64,000 nucleotides of DNA, taken from NCBI RefSeq assembly GCF_000170895.1, contig NZ_ABCS01000032.1, forward strand, positions 1-64,000, given 5' to 3'. The stretch comes from Plesiocystis pacifica SIR-1. Its GTDB lineage: Bacteria; Myxococcota_A; Polyangia; Nannocystales; Nannocystaceae. How positions within the stretch are numbered: the stretch's first letter is position 1; each line of letters begins with the position of its first letter. Below the pieces are notes generated by a model. It saw nothing but the letters and a program-made list of their open reading frames with translations, did not search any database and had not been told where the DNA came from. Shown here one piece after another: positions 8,318 to 17,122 of this stretch. The position numbers were made by a program, and so were the translations under genes.

Positions 8318-9172
8318 ATGTGCCGCTTTGCGATGTACCTCGGGCCGCCGATCCGCCTGAGCCAGCTGGTCACCGAGCCGAGCAACTCGCTCATCCACCA
8401 GAGCTACGACGCCAAGGAGCGGGCCGAGCCCCTCAACGGCGACGGCTTCGGGGTCGCGTGGTACGTGCCCGAGCTGCGCGAGGCGCCGGCGGTGTTCAAG
8501 TCGATCAGCCCGGCGTGGAACGACGCGAACTTGCTCAACCTCGCCCCGGTCACCCGCAGCCACTGCCTGCTCGCCCACGTGCGCGCGGCCAGCCCGGGCC
8601 TGGCGGTGTCCCAGGGCAACTGCCACCCCTTCGTCCGCGGCCGCTTCGCGTTCATGCACAACGGCTCCGTGGGCGGCTTTGGCGAGCTGCGTCGGCGCCT
8701 GCGTCAGGGGCTCAGCGACGCGGCCTACGACGCCATCGCCGGCTCGACGGACTCCGAGCACGTGCTCGCGGTGGTCAGCGATCGCTGGGAAGCCCACGCC
8801 GCGCTCGCGGACCGGCCCCTCGAGCGCGGGCAAAAGGCGCTGCGCGAGGCCATCGCGACCCTCGAGGCGCTGCGCGTCGAGGAGAAGGTCGAGGCGCCGT
8901 CCTACCTCAACCTCGCGTTCACCGACGGCGAGCGGGCCCTGGTCAGCCGCTTCGTCAGCCCGGGCACGGAGCCGGCCCACTCGCTCTACGTCGCCCGCGG
9001 GGCCCTGGTGGTCGAGTCCGGGGCCGGGCGCGTGGTCCCGTGCCCGGCCGAGGAGTCCGCGGTGTTCATCGCCTCGGAGCCGCTGGGCGACCGCGAAGGG
9101 TGGGAGGCCGTGCCCCAAAACCACGTCGTGGCCGTCGACGCCGATCGCAGCGTGCAGACCGTCGCCTTGTAG
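8318..9172 (+). CDS. Class II glutamine amidotransferase (YafJ/EgtC-like)
   Basis: The 284-residue product starts MCRF, so removal of Met exposes the N-terminal nucleophile Cys of class II (Ntn) amidotransferases. Other family marks are GDGFGVAWYVPE near residue 42, LAHVRAASPG near 87, the substrate loop NCHPFVRGRFAFMHNGSVGGF near 104-124, and STDSEHVLA near 145. It has only the glutaminase-like domain, like YafJ and EgtC, and no synthase domain. The acceptor is unknown; the neighbours give no ergothioneine genes. It is convergent with the FG-GAP lipoprotein, with an 8-bp gap. Confidence 0.9.
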   Translation: MCRFAMYLGPPIRLSQLVTEPSNSLIHQSYDAKERAEPLNGDGFGVAWYVPELREAPAVFKSISPAWNDANLLNLAPVTRSHCLLAHVRAASPGLAVSQGNCHPFVRGRFAFMHNGSVGGFGELRRRLRQGLSDAAYDAIAGSTDSEHVLAVVSDRWEAHAALADRPLERGQKALREAIATLEALRVEEKVEAPSYLNLAFTDGERALVSRFVSPGTEPAHSLYVARGALVVESGAGRVVPCPAEESAVFIASEPLGDREGWEAVPQNHVVAVDADRSVQTVAL

Positions 9173-9180
9173 AGGACCCC

Positions 9181-10842
9181 CTAGTCCGCGGGCACGTAGC
9201 CGGTGCGCAGGGCGTCGCCGCGGCCGGTGCCCCACAGCACGCAATTGTCCGCGGAGCCGGGCAGGTCCCAGATCTGCACGCCGCCATCGGGCCCGCCCAG
9301 CGCGTCCTTGAGCGAGATGACCAGCTCGAGCTGCCCGTCGCCGTCGAGGTCTGCGACCGAGGGCGCGGCCATGGACCCGCGGTGCGCCAGCTCGATCTCG
9401 TGCAGCTCGTTGCCGCCCGCGTCGAGCACGATCAGGTGGGCGGGCGCCTCGGGCATGCGCGGCTCGCCGCTGGCGTAGGTGGTGAACAGCACCTCGGGGG
9501 AGCCGTCGCCCGAGAGATCGACGATCAGGGCCTCGCTCGCCCCCACGAAGGGGCTCTGGGAGCCGAAGCCGTAGGTCCACATCAGCTCGCCGCCGCTGCG
9601 GTAGGCGTAGAGCAGGCCGTCGTAGGCGGGGATCAGGATCTCGAGCCCGGGCTCGCCGTCGAGGTCGCCCACGGAGGGCGCGGGGTAGGTCGGGACGATG
9701 TTGTGGCCGAGGTTGTCGTAGACCAGGGGCGGGCCGCTGTCCTTGGGCCACGCCCAGCCCTCGGGGCGCGTCATGTCGGCGTTGAGCACCCAGGTGCTGA
9801 CGCCCTGGTTGTCGGTCGAGGCGCTGTGCTCGTGGTCGCCGCCGAGCACGATCTCGTGCTCCCCGTCGGCGTCGATGTCGGCGATCACGGGGGGCGAGTA
9901 GGTGAACTCCGAGCGGTCGCCCTCGCCCCAGCCCTGCATGGCGAGGGCGAGGTCGTGGTAGGCCTCGACGCCGGTCACCCAGCTGTCGGCGAAGTCCGGG
10001 TGGGCCTCGAGGGGGGTCCCGTCGCCGCGCCAGGCCCCGAAGCCGATGGCGTCGTAGGTCGAGACCACGTCGAGCACGCCGTCGCCGTCGAGGTCGCCGG
10101 CCCCGATGTTCTGGTTGAAGCCGCCGTAGTCGATGCAGTCGCCCTCGGGGGCGGTGCACTCGCCGACCTGGGGCCAGCCGCTCGCGTGGGTCCCGTCGAG
10201 CTCGAACACGTTGGTCGCCGGTCCGCTCGCCTGCTTGGTGATCAGGATCTCGTGGGCGCCGTCGCCGTCGACGTCGGCCGCGGCGATCGAGCGGACCTCG
10301 GCGTCGGCGTAGGCCTGGGGCCAGCCGGGCAGGAGCTCGCCGCCGTGGTCGTAGACGGCGACGTTGAGGCCCGCGTCGTCGGGGTGCGCCGAGACGGCGA
10401 TCTCGACGTCGCCGTCGCCGTCGAGGTCGCCGACGGCCGCCGAGGGCCACATCCGCACGGTGCCGTGCTCGGGCGAGTCGGAGGCGCTGTGCGACCAGGC
10501 CGTCTGCCACAGCAAGGCGCCGGCGTGGTCGTAGACGTAGAGGACCGAGTGGCGCGGGGCGACGATGTCGAGCAGGCCGTCGCCGTTGACGTCGACGAGG
10601 GCGGGGGAGGCCAGCCAGTTCTCGTCCCAGCTGCCCGGCAAGGTCGCGCGCAACACCGGGGCGAGGACCTCGGCGGATCCGCTGGACACGGCGTCGCACG
10701 AGGGCGGGGGCGGCTCGATGGGCTCTCCGGCGTCGGCCTGGGACTCGTCGCCGCCGCCCTCTTGGCCGTCGTCGGCGCAGGCGATGGCGCCCAGCACGGC
10801 GCAGATCGACAGGAGCGTCCCTGGGAGTCGGTGAGTGCGCAT
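9181..10842 (-). CDS. FG-GAP/VCBS repeat lipoprotein
   Basis: The product is 553 residues long, with a signal peptide ending in lipobox AIAC near residue 22 and an acidic linker. The body contains about eight units of the D-x-[ND]-G-D-G-x-x-[DE]-[IV] type, such as DVNGDGLLDIVAP, DLDGDGDVEIAVSA, DVDGDGAHEILITK and DLDGDGQLELVIS. They are spaced roughly 55-60 residues, as in FG-GAP/integrin-alpha-like beta-propellers whose loops bind calcium. Secreted or outer-membrane anchoring is expected. The substrate or partner is unknown. Confidence 0.88.
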   Translation of the reverse strand: MRTHRLPGTLLSICAVLGAIACADDGQEGGGDESQADAGEPIEPPPPSCDAVSSGSAEVLAPVLRATLPGSWDENWLASPALVDVNGDGLLDIVAPRHSVLYVYDHAGALLWQTAWSHSASDSPEHGTVRMWPSAAVGDLDGDGDVEIAVSAHPDDAGLNVAVYDHGGELLPGWPQAYADAEVRSIAAADVDGDGAHEILITKQASGPATNVFELDGTHASGWPQVGECTAPEGDCIDYGGFNQNIGAGDLDGDGVLDVVSTYDAIGFGAWRGDGTPLEAHPDFADSWVTGVEAYHDLALAMQGWGEGDRSEFTYSPPVIADIDADGEHEIVLGGDHEHSASTDNQGVSTWVLNADMTRPEGWAWPKDSGPPLVYDNLGHNIVPTYPAPSVGDLDGEPGLEILIPAYDGLLYAYRSGGELMWTYGFGSQSPFVGASEALIVDLSGDGSPEVLFTTYASGEPRMPEAPAHLIVLDAGGNELHEIELAHRGSMAAPSVADLDGDGQLELVISLKDALGGPDGGVQIWDLPGSADNCVLWGTGRGDALRTGYVPAD

Positions 10843-10849
10843 GGGCGCG

Positions 10850-10855
10850 ATGATA
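10850..10855 (-). promoter_or_regulatory. TATCAT -10-like box, leaderless type
   Basis: On the minus strand TATCAT lies 7 nt before ATG 10842 of the FG-GAP lipoprotein. There is no Shine-Dalgarno between them. Confidence 0.45.
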
Positions 10856-10884
10856 GCGCGGCGGACTCAGCCGGGCTGGAGCCC

Positions 10885-12213
10885 TCACTGGAACACGACG
10901 AAGGGCAGGGCCCGGAGGTCTCGGCGAATCATGCCGTGGACTCGCCCGCCGCGGAGGTGGAGGCGCTCGAGGTGGGCGAAGCGCTCGGGCTCGTCGAGGA
11001 TCAGCGTCGCCGCCCGGTTGGCCGTTCGAGACGCCGAGACCCGGCGCAGCTGGGCAAACAAAGGCGCATGCGAGAGCTCGCGCAGGGCCTCGCTGCCCGC
11101 GTCGCCGAGCTCGAGGTGGAGCTCGACGAGGGCGGGGAGCGAGGCGCTTTGAAACCAGCTGTGGAGCTCGCTCGCGCGGCTGTGGTAGCGACCCCGAGGG
11201 GCCCAGCGCACGCGCAAGGTGGTGAGCGCGGGCATGTTCAGGCCGCCCATGCGCGGGATCCAGCTGGCCCCGTCGCCTCCAAAGTTGAGGTTGAGGTCGC
11301 GCAGGCGCGGGTGCGCGCTCGAGCGGCTCAGGCGGAAGGTGCCGCGCAGATCCAGGTGCTCGAGGCGGGGGGCGAAGGCCAGGCAGCGCTCGAGCAGGGG
11401 GAGCTCGAAGTCCGGGCTGCCGTGGGACAGGCAGTCGATCTCGAGGCTGCGCAGGGCCGGGCGGAGCCCCGACTCGACCACGCGCTGGGCCGCGAGCTCG
11501 AGTTCGTTGCCCCGCCCGCCGGCCGCGAGGCCGAGGGTCAAGGTACGCAGGAAGCGGCTCGCGGGGCTGGCGAGGGCCGCGGTCAGCACGGCGTCGAGGC
11601 TGCACTGGGGGCGGTAGACCTGGGGCGAGCGCAGCCGGAGGGCGTCGAGCATGCCGTGGCGGTACTCGAGCGAGGCGACCTCGGCGAAGCCGCGGCGCCG
11701 GCTCAGCTCGCCCAGGTCCGCGCCGAGCCAGTCCTCGCGCTGCGCGTCGAGGGCGTACAGACGCGCGCGCAGGGCCTCGCGCTGGTCCGCTGGCGTGTCG
11801 TCTCGCTCGAGGGCGAGGCTCAGGGCGACGCGCTCGGCGAGGGTCGGGCGCTCGCCCTGGATGTAGTCCGCGTACACGGCCCGCGCGGTGGTGTCGTCGA
11901 GCGCGTCCCATACGGCGCGCTCGAGGGCCGCGCGGGTCTGGCTGTCTGCGCTGGGTCGGAGCTCGCGCTCGACGTAGCCCGCCTCGAGCTTGCGGCGGAC
12001 CTTGGTCTTGGCCTTGACCTGGGCGCTCGCGGGGCTCTTGAAGTGCTCGACGCGGGTCTCGACCTCGCGCTCGCTGGCGAGGCCACTGCCCTTGGCCTCA
12101 ACCAGCGCGCCAAAGCGCAGCTCGCAGCGGCGCTCGACCACCCGGATCTCCCAAAAGCGCCCGGGCTTGTCGTCCGTGGGCGGGAGCTCGAAGCGGCGGG
12201 GCGTGTCGGTCAC
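10885..12213 (-). CDS. WGR-domain and leucine-rich-repeat protein with TIGR02996-like domain
   Basis: The product has 442 residues from GTG 12213, which overlaps the upstream stop as GTGA. N-terminal residues ~10-75 (GRFWEIRVVERRCELRFGALVEAKG...) match the WGR domain. Residues ~95-160 (LERAVWDALDDTTARAVYADYIQGERP) match the TIGR02996 repeat-companion domain found in myxobacteria and planctomycetes. The C-terminal ~250 residues hold irregular leucine-rich units (LEHLDLRGTFRL, LRDLNLNFGGDG, LVELHLELGDAGSEAL). It is probably a cytoplasmic interaction protein. It is the last gene of the ferredoxin-led minus-strand run. Confidence 0.8.
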   Translation of the reverse strand: MTDTPRRFELPPTDDKPGRFWEIRVVERRCELRFGALVEAKGSGLASEREVETRVEHFKSPASAQVKAKTKVRRKLEAGYVERELRPSADSQTRAALERAVWDALDDTTARAVYADYIQGERPTLAERVALSLALERDDTPADQREALRARLYALDAQREDWLGADLGELSRRRGFAEVASLEYRHGMLDALRLRSPQVYRPQCSLDAVLTAALASPASRFLRTLTLGLAAGGRGNELELAAQRVVESGLRPALRSLEIDCLSHGSPDFELPLLERCLAFAPRLEHLDLRGTFRLSRSSAHPRLRDLNLNFGGDGASWIPRMGGLNMPALTTLRVRWAPRGRYHSRASELHSWFQSASLPALVELHLELGDAGSEALRELSHAPLFAQLRRVSASRTANRAATLILDEPERFAHLERLHLRGGRVHGMIRRDLRALPFVVFQ

Positions 12214-12944
12214 GCGCTCCCGAGGTCTTCGTCGAGGGCCGCGACCTGGTCCGGGAAGCGCCGGCGCAGCAGGTGGACCGCCAGGTAAAACAGCGGCGTG
12301 TCGATGGCCGCGAAGGCCCACTTGAACAGCAGCCCCGACACGAACAGCGGCCACATGTTGGTCCAGGTGATGCCGGCGGCGTCGAAGCTGGCGAGCAGGG
12401 CCAGGACCACGAAGGTGTCGACGACCTGCGAGGTGATCGTCGAGGCGTTGTTGCGCAGCCACAGGTGCTTGCCCTTGGTCAGCCGGCGCCAGAAGTGGAA
12501 CAGCCGGATGTCGATGAACTGAGCCGTCAGGTAGGCCATCATCGAGGCGAACACGGCGACCTTGGACAGGCCAAAGACCTCGTGGAAGGTCGCGTCGCCG
12601 ATGCCAAATTCGGCGCTCGGGGCCTGGTCGGACAGCTCGACCAAGAGCGTGGTGAACACGCTCGCGGCCAGGCCCGCGAACACCACCTGGTTGGCCCGGC
12701 GGGCGCCATAGATCTCCGAGAGGATGTCCGTGACCAGGAAGGTCAGGGGGTAGGCGATGATGCCCACGGACTGCTTGAAGGTGTAGCTGTGCCCGCCGGG
12801 GAGCGGGACCTCGAGCACGAAGAACTTCTGGAAGATGAGGTTGCAGGCGACCAGGGCCGCGATGAACAGCCCGGCGAGGGCGAGGTAGAGCTGCTCGTAG
12901 AGGTCGCCGTCCATGGGGACGGCCTTGGGCTCGGCTTCGGTCAT
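12210..12944 (-). CDS. Queuosine-precursor transporter, VUT family (YhhQ-like)
   Basis: The 244-residue membrane protein has about six hydrophobic helices. Family-typical stretches are ACNLIFQKF near residue 35, GIIAYPLTFLVTDILSEIYG near 65, FIDIRLFHFWRR near 145, RNNASTITSQVVDTFVVL near 165 and LFKWAFAAIDTP near 205. Relatives import queuosine precursors (preQ0/preQ1) for tRNA modification. No queuosine biosynthesis gene lies alongside. The start ATG overlaps the upstream flippase-like gene by 4 bp, and its stop overlaps the WGR gene start, so translation of all three is coupled. Confidence 0.9.
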   Translation of the reverse strand: MTEAEPKAVPMDGDLYEQLYLALAGLFIAALVACNLIFQKFFVLEVPLPGGHSYTFKQSVGIIAYPLTFLVTDILSEIYGARRANQVVFAGLAASVFTTLLVELSDQAPSAEFGIGDATFHEVFGLSKVAVFASMMAYLTAQFIDIRLFHFWRRLTKGKHLWLRNNASTITSQVVDTFVVLALLASFDAAGITWTNMWPLFVSGLLFKWAFAAIDTPLFYLAVHLLRRRFPDQVAALDEDLGSA

Positions 12945-13972
12945 GGCTGGGCTTCCTCCGCGGCCTCTGGGTTGGTTGGCGGGCGGGACAGCGGCCAGCT
13001 CAGGGCGCTGAGCAGACCGAAGAAGGTGATCACGCCGAGGCGCTGGGCGAGCACGAACAAGCTGATGGCGACGGCGTCGAGGCCGACCCAGCCGAGGCCG
13101 CCGGCCCACCCGACCTCGAGGATGCCGAGGCCGCCGGGGGTGAAGCCGAGCATGCCCGCGAGCTGGGCGATGGGCGTGGCCGCGGTCATGTCGACCCAGC
13201 CGATGTCGAGGCCGACGGCCCGGGCGATGCCCCAAAACTGGAGCACCACGGTGGCGAAGCGCAGCACGCTGTAGAGCGCCACGGCGCTGCTCAGCGTCAA
13301 GGTGATGGGCGGGGTCTCGAGGGGCGCGGCGTCCTTGGGCTCGCGCCCGCGCAGCCGGGCGAGGAGGCCCTTGAGGCCGAGGTATGCCCACAGCGCCACG
13401 CGCACGCCGGGGGCGAGCAGGGGGATGGCCAGGGCCATGAACACGGCGGCGCAGGCCAGCAAGCTCAGGCCCGGGGCGAGCTCCGGACCGAACAGCGGGT
13501 CGAACCAACCCTGGCGCAGGGCCAGGGCCCAGCCGAGCAAGACCACGGGCAGGACCAGGTCCAAGAGGCGCTCGAGCACGACCTGCATCGCCGCGTGGCC
13601 GAGGCTGCGATCGCTGCCGGCCGAGCGCAGGGCCACGCCGCGGCCGACGAGGTCCATGGCCAGCGTCGAGGTGAACTGGCCGATGAAGCGGGTCACGACC
13701 AGGCCGTAGAAGTAGGCGACGTAGGGCAGGCGGGTGCCGCCCATGGCCTCGGCCAGCAGGCGCCAGCGCGCGGCCGTGACCACGCTGGCCAGGGTCGTGC
13801 CGAGGAGCCCGACGGCGATCCAGCCCGGGTGCAGCTCGACGCGGTCGCGCAGCGCCGCCCAGTCCGGGGCCAGCCACGAGAGCACGGCCGCGAACAAGAT
13901 CAGCCCGAGGACCGCGCGCAGCGTGCTCTTGAGCCAGGTGGGCAGGCTCGCCTTGGGCGCGTCGTCAGCCAT
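12941..13972 (-). CDS. Lysylphosphatidylglycerol synthase TM-region/UPF0104 family membrane protein (second copy)
   Basis: This 343-residue protein has about eight membrane segments. Marks of the UPF0104/LPG-synthase transmembrane family are LASVVTAARWRLL near residue 55, FYGLVVTRFIGQFTSTLAMDLVGRG near 75-100, and the late PIAQLAGMLGFTPGGLGILE near 285-305. It lacks the cytosolic aminoacyl-transferase domain of MprF, so it is the flippase-like module only. It overlaps the paralog upstream by 8 bp. The pair could form a two-subunit lipid or polyprenyl-glycan flippase; that is inference. Confidence 0.85.
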   Translation of the reverse strand: MADDAPKASLPTWLKSTLRAVLGLILFAAVLSWLAPDWAALRDRVELHPGWIAVGLLGTTLASVVTAARWRLLAEAMGGTRLPYVAYFYGLVVTRFIGQFTSTLAMDLVGRGVALRSAGSDRSLGHAAMQVVLERLLDLVLPVVLLGWALALRQGWFDPLFGPELAPGLSLLACAAVFMALAIPLLAPGVRVALWAYLGLKGLLARLRGREPKDAAPLETPPITLTLSSAVALYSVLRFATVVLQFWGIARAVGLDIGWVDMTAATPIAQLAGMLGFTPGGLGILEVGWAGGLGWVGLDAVAISLFVLAQRLGVITFFGLLSALSWPLSRPPTNPEAAEEAQP

Positions 13973-15062
13973 CGATGCTCGCTGGATCGGGGGCTGGATC
14001 GGGGGCTGGGTCGGGCTCGGTGTCCGCTTCGGCCGAGAGCCCAAAGGCCCGGCGCCAGTCGAGGTCGAGGCGGCGCTGGGCGAGGATCCCCAGCAGCACG
14101 CCCATGGACAGCTGGGTCACGAACATCCAGAAGATGAACACGCTGCCGCGGTCGAGGATGATCGCCTCGGTCGCGAACATGCTCAGGCCCAGGAGCAGCC
14201 CGGTGTGGAAGATGCCGAGCTGACCCGGCCCGCCGGGCAAGAGCAGCGAGATGCCGAGCACGGCCATGACCGCGGAGGCCTCGGCGAGGCTCAGGTCCAG
14301 GCCGCAGCCGCGGGCGAGCAGCCAGGTCCCGAGGGCGTTGAAGGCCCAGTAGGCCAGGGTCCCGGCCAGGAACTTGAACAGCGCGCCGAAGGAGGGGAGG
14401 GCGGCGAGGCCCTCGGCGAGGCCGCGGGCGAGGCCCTCGAGCTTGTCGGCCATGGGCGGGACGACGCGGCCGAGGGTGGCCGAGACCAGGCGGCCGACGC
14501 TGCCCGGGGCCAGGGCCATGGCGATGAGCACGACGAGCACCGCCGCCAGGGCGCCCGTGGCCACGAGCCCCGCCGCGCGCAGCTCGGCGACGGCCTTGGC
14601 CTGCTCGCCGCTGACCTCGGGCAGCAGGGGCAGGCAGGCGAAGAACAGCCCGCAGACCACGAGGCCGTCGACGATGCGCTCGATGGCCACCGTGCCCAGG
14701 GCCTGGCTCATGGTCACCTCGCTCTTTTCGGCCAGGAAGATCGGCCGGGCGAACTCGCCCAGGCGCAGGGGCAGGACCATGATCCACATGGTCCCGGCCA
14801 TCGACACGGTCAGCGTGGTCTCGAGCGGGACCTCGGCGAGGGGCTCGACGAGGTAGTGCCAGCGCCCCGCTCGGAACACGAAGTAGCCGACGAGGGTGAG
14901 CAGGTAGACGGGCAGGACCCAGGGCGCGAGCCAGGGGTCGTCGGGGATGAACTGGATGCGGCGGACGAGGGCGAACACGAAGCCGGCGCCGATGACCACC
15001 GAAAGCGAGAGGCGAAGCCACCACTGCGCGCGGGTGCTTCGCCTCTTTCGCTCTTGCGTCAT
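13965..15062 (-). CDS. Lysylphosphatidylglycerol synthase TM-region/UPF0104 family membrane protein (first copy)
   Basis: This 365-residue membrane protein is homologous in pattern to the next gene. It has RAGRWHYLVEPL near residue 65, the central TMWIMVLPLRLGEFARPIFLAEKS near 90-113 and SLLLPGGPGQLGIFHTGLLLG near 270. It ends in an unusual run of Asp-Pro-Ala repeats (PDPAPDPAPDPAS). Like its neighbour it has no soluble transferase domain. It lies 34 bp after the ferredoxin gene with no promoter-like box in the gap, so it is probably transcribed from the ferredoxin promoter. Confidence 0.85.
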   Translation of the reverse strand: MTQERKRRSTRAQWWLRLSLSVVIGAGFVFALVRRIQFIPDDPWLAPWVLPVYLLTLVGYFVFRAGRWHYLVEPLAEVPLETTLTVSMAGTMWIMVLPLRLGEFARPIFLAEKSEVTMSQALGTVAIERIVDGLVVCGLFFACLPLLPEVSGEQAKAVAELRAAGLVATGALAAVLVVLIAMALAPGSVGRLVSATLGRVVPPMADKLEGLARGLAEGLAALPSFGALFKFLAGTLAYWAFNALGTWLLARGCGLDLSLAEASAVMAVLGISLLLPGGPGQLGIFHTGLLLGLSMFATEAIILDRGSVFIFWMFVTQLSMGVLLGILAQRRLDLDWRRAFGLSAEADTEPDPAPDPAPDPASIDG

Positions 15063-15096
15063 GTCGCGCTCTCGTCTCGCGCGCGCCTGGGGAGGA

Positions 15097-15387
15097 TCAG
15101 CTCTTCCGGAATCGGCTGGGGAAGGAGTCGCCGAAGTCCTTGTCGGAGTGGATCACGCGGGCGCGGGCGATGAGGGTGTCCTCGGTCTCCTTGCGCTCCG
15201 GGTCGGGGAGGCAGCACTCGACGGGGCACACGGCCTGGCAGGCCTCGTACTCGTGGAAGCCGACGCACTCGGTGCACAGGTTGGGGTCGATCACGTAGAT
15301 CTCCTCACCCTCGGAGATGGCCTCGTTGGGGCACTCGGGCTCGCAAGCGCCACAGTTGATGCACTCTTCGGTGATGTGGGTGGCCAT
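15097..15387 (-). CDS. 2[4Fe-4S] ferredoxin (YfhL-like)
   Basis: The 96-residue protein begins MATHITEECINCGACEPECP and continues with a second cluster, CTECVGFHEYEACQAVCPVE. The long insertion between the second and third Cys of the second cluster is typical of YfhL/Alvin-type ferredoxins. The C-terminal tail is extended. ATG 15387 was chosen because an AGGAGAGAG ribosome-binding sequence lies 6-8 nt upstream and no ferredoxin homology precedes it. It is a cytoplasmic low-potential electron carrier. It heads the minus-strand run of flippase-like, VUT and WGR genes, though no functional link to them is evident. Confidence 0.93.
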   Translation of the reverse strand: MATHITEECINCGACEPECPNEAISEGEEIYVIDPNLCTECVGFHEYEACQAVCPVECCLPDPERKETEDTLIARARVIHSDKDFGDSFPSRFRKS

Positions 15388-15481
15388 CGTCTCTCTCCTG
15401 CTCGATTCTCGTCGTTGGGGGTCCGTGCCGAAGCGGTCGGGGTGTGGGAGCGCATCCACGCGCTCTGACGTCCCAGGCGCG

Positions 15482-15509
15482 AGTGTACCCGTGGCGCCGT
15501 AGAGATCAA
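15482..15509 (-). promoter_or_regulatory. Sigma-70-like promoter of the ferredoxin gene
   Basis: On the minus strand TTGATC (15509-15504) and TACACT (15487-15482) are separated by 16 bp. The leader would be about 85 nt, followed by a good Shine-Dalgarno. Confidence 0.55.
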
Positions 15510-15578
15510 GACATCCACGTCCCCGGGCGCGCCTTTGGCCGGAGTTCGGAGCCATTCGTGCGCAGCAACCCCGACGCG

Positions 15579-15992
15579 TCAGCGCAGCAGCGCGAGGGTC
15601 TTGTCCGCGACCTCCTCGAATTCTCGCATCGCGCGCGCGATGTTCACCTTCGGATCGAGGACGCTCGTCACCAGATACTCCTCCCACAGGAGCTTGGACA
15701 TGAGCACGAATTCGTCGCTCTCGAGCACGATCAGCGCGCGCCCGAGGCCGAAGATGATCGTGTCGATGGTCAGCCGGCACATCGCCTGGCCGACCTGCGC
15801 GCCGGCGATGCACACGTCGATGGACTCGATCTTGGCCGGCCGGTGGGCGGTGTCGATGGTGTCGTCGACCCCGTCGGACAGCACGATGCCCAGGGCGTGA
15901 GGGACCCCCTCGATGAACTCGCCGAGGATCTCCCCGAACTCGCTGACCCCGCGGTCGATGGCGTCCTCTTGGCTGTCGGCGGCGTTGGTCAT
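15579..15992 (-). CDS. Conserved-looking hypothetical protein, 137 aa
   Basis: I do not recognise this protein. It has no signal peptide or membrane span; it is acidic and probably alpha/beta. It has a Cys pair separated by eleven residues (DVCIAGAQVGQAMCRL) and a hydrophobic core RLTIDTIIFGLGRALIVL. Codon use matches the neighbours. The start overlaps the stop of the upstream peptidyl-prolyl-isomerase-like lipoprotein (ATGA), so it is the last gene of the DUF4266-DUF3570 operon. Confidence 0.7.
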   Translation of the reverse strand: MTNAADSQEDAIDRGVSEFGEILGEFIEGVPHALGIVLSDGVDDTIDTAHRPAKIESIDVCIAGAQVGQAMCRLTIDTIIFGLGRALIVLESDEFVLMSKLLWEEYLVTSVLDPKVNIARAMREFEEVADKTLALLR

Positions 15993-17122
15993 GGCTCAGG
16001 GCTGCTCTCGAGCTCCGGGGCGAAGCGCACGACTCGGCGCTTGCGAATCGCCTCGAGCGTCGCGCGGAACTCTCCCATGCGCCAGCTCGCCGCGATCTCT
16101 TCGCGCAGCTTGGCCTCTCGGGCCGCGCGCAGCTCGTCGGGGGGCGCGGAGCCGTCGGCGAGCTGGGCGGGGTCGATGCGCGCGACGAGCACGAGGTGCT
16201 CGCCGAAGTCGGTGGGGAAGGGGCCGACGAGGCCAGCTTTGCCCGGGGCGGTCACGGCCTCGAGCCACTGCGCGTTGATGTCGACGACCTCCTCGGGGGC
16301 GAACACGAATTTCTCGAAGCGGATCCGGAAGCCGCCGAGCTCGCCGTCCGAGGCGGGCTGGAAGTCGCGCCGGGTGCCGCCGATGATCTTGCCGAACAGC
16401 TCGCAGTCGTCGCCGAGCTGGTCCTCGACGGCGAGCACCCGGTCGGCGACGGGCTGGAAGATCGTCGCGGCCTTGGCGTGCCAGGCGGCCTCGAGGGCGG
16501 GGTCGGGGCTGCGCTCGGGCGCGCCCTGCTCGGCGAACTGGTTGGCGACCTTGGCCCCCAGCGCGCTGCCGGGCACGGGGGCGTTGCGGCCCGCGACCTC
16601 TTCGCCGGGCACGATCAGGGTCTGGCAGATGACCCACAGCTCGGGGTGGAACAGGCGCTGGGTCACGCGCACGTCCTCCATGTTCGCGGCCACGGTGCGC
16701 CCGGGGATGTCCTCGGCGCGGTGCGTGGGCTCGAACTCCCGCTCGAGCCACAGCCGGACCATGGCCGCGCGCTCGAGGTGGCCGCGGCGGGCCGGGTCGA
16801 GGTCGTCGGGGTGCTCGGGGGGCGTGGTCAGGGCGTCGAGCTCGGCCCGCCGGGCCGCGACCAGGCGCAGGGTGTCGAGGGCCCGCTCGGCGGCCTCGGC
16901 CTCGCTGATGCCCTCGCGCGCGGCGATGGCCTCGACCACCTCGCGGTCGACCACGAGGGCGTCCTCGGCCGAGCCGTCCGCGAGCTGGGCGACGACCTCG
17001 CGCTTGGGCGTCGCGCCGCCTTGGCAGGCGAGCGCGGGACTCAGCGCGGCGACGAGCAGCCCGATCCGGGCCGCGTCAGAACGCGAGCGAGAACGCGAGG
17101 TTGCCGATGCGGTGGTCGCCAA
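15989..17122 (-). CDS. SurA/parvulin-like lipoprotein (peptidyl-prolyl isomerase family, putative)
   Basis: The product is about 377 residues from TTG 17122. This start gives an Arg-containing n-region, hydrophobic IGLLVAALSPALAC and lipobox LAC; no ATG or GTG lies closer. The body reads VVDREVVEAIAAREGISEAEAAERALDTLRLVAARRAEL and later PTDFGEHLVLVARIDP. This fits the N-terminal helical and PpiC-like segments of SurA/PrsA chaperones, although canonical parvulin active-site residues are not clear. It should act in the periplasm on outer-membrane proteins, fitting the beta-barrel encoded immediately upstream, with which it overlaps by 47 bp. Confidence 0.65.
   Translation of the reverse strand: MATTASATSRSRSRSDAARIGLLVAALSPALACQGGATPKREVVAQLADGSAEDALVVDREVVEAIAAREGISEAEAAERALDTLRLVAARRAELDALTTPPEHPDDLDPARRGHLERAAMVRLWLEREFEPTHRAEDIPGRTVAANMEDVRVTQRLFHPELWVICQTLIVPGEEVAGRNAPVPGSALGAKVANQFAEQGAPERSPDPALEAAWHAKAATIFQPVADRVLAVEDQLGDDCELFGKIIGGTRRDFQPASDGELGGFRIRFEKFVFAPEEVVDINAQWLEAVTAPGKAGLVGPFPTDFGEHLVLVARIDPAQLADGSAPPDELRAAREAKLREEIAASWRMGEFRATLEAIRKRRVVRFAPELESSPEP

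Noticed and set aside
8105..12288. Very long open frames on both strands (over 1200 codons) across the amidotransferase, FG-GAP and WGR genes
   Set aside because: Their translations are Arg/Ala/Gly/Pro-rich with no domains. They are GC-driven shadows of real genes in other frames.
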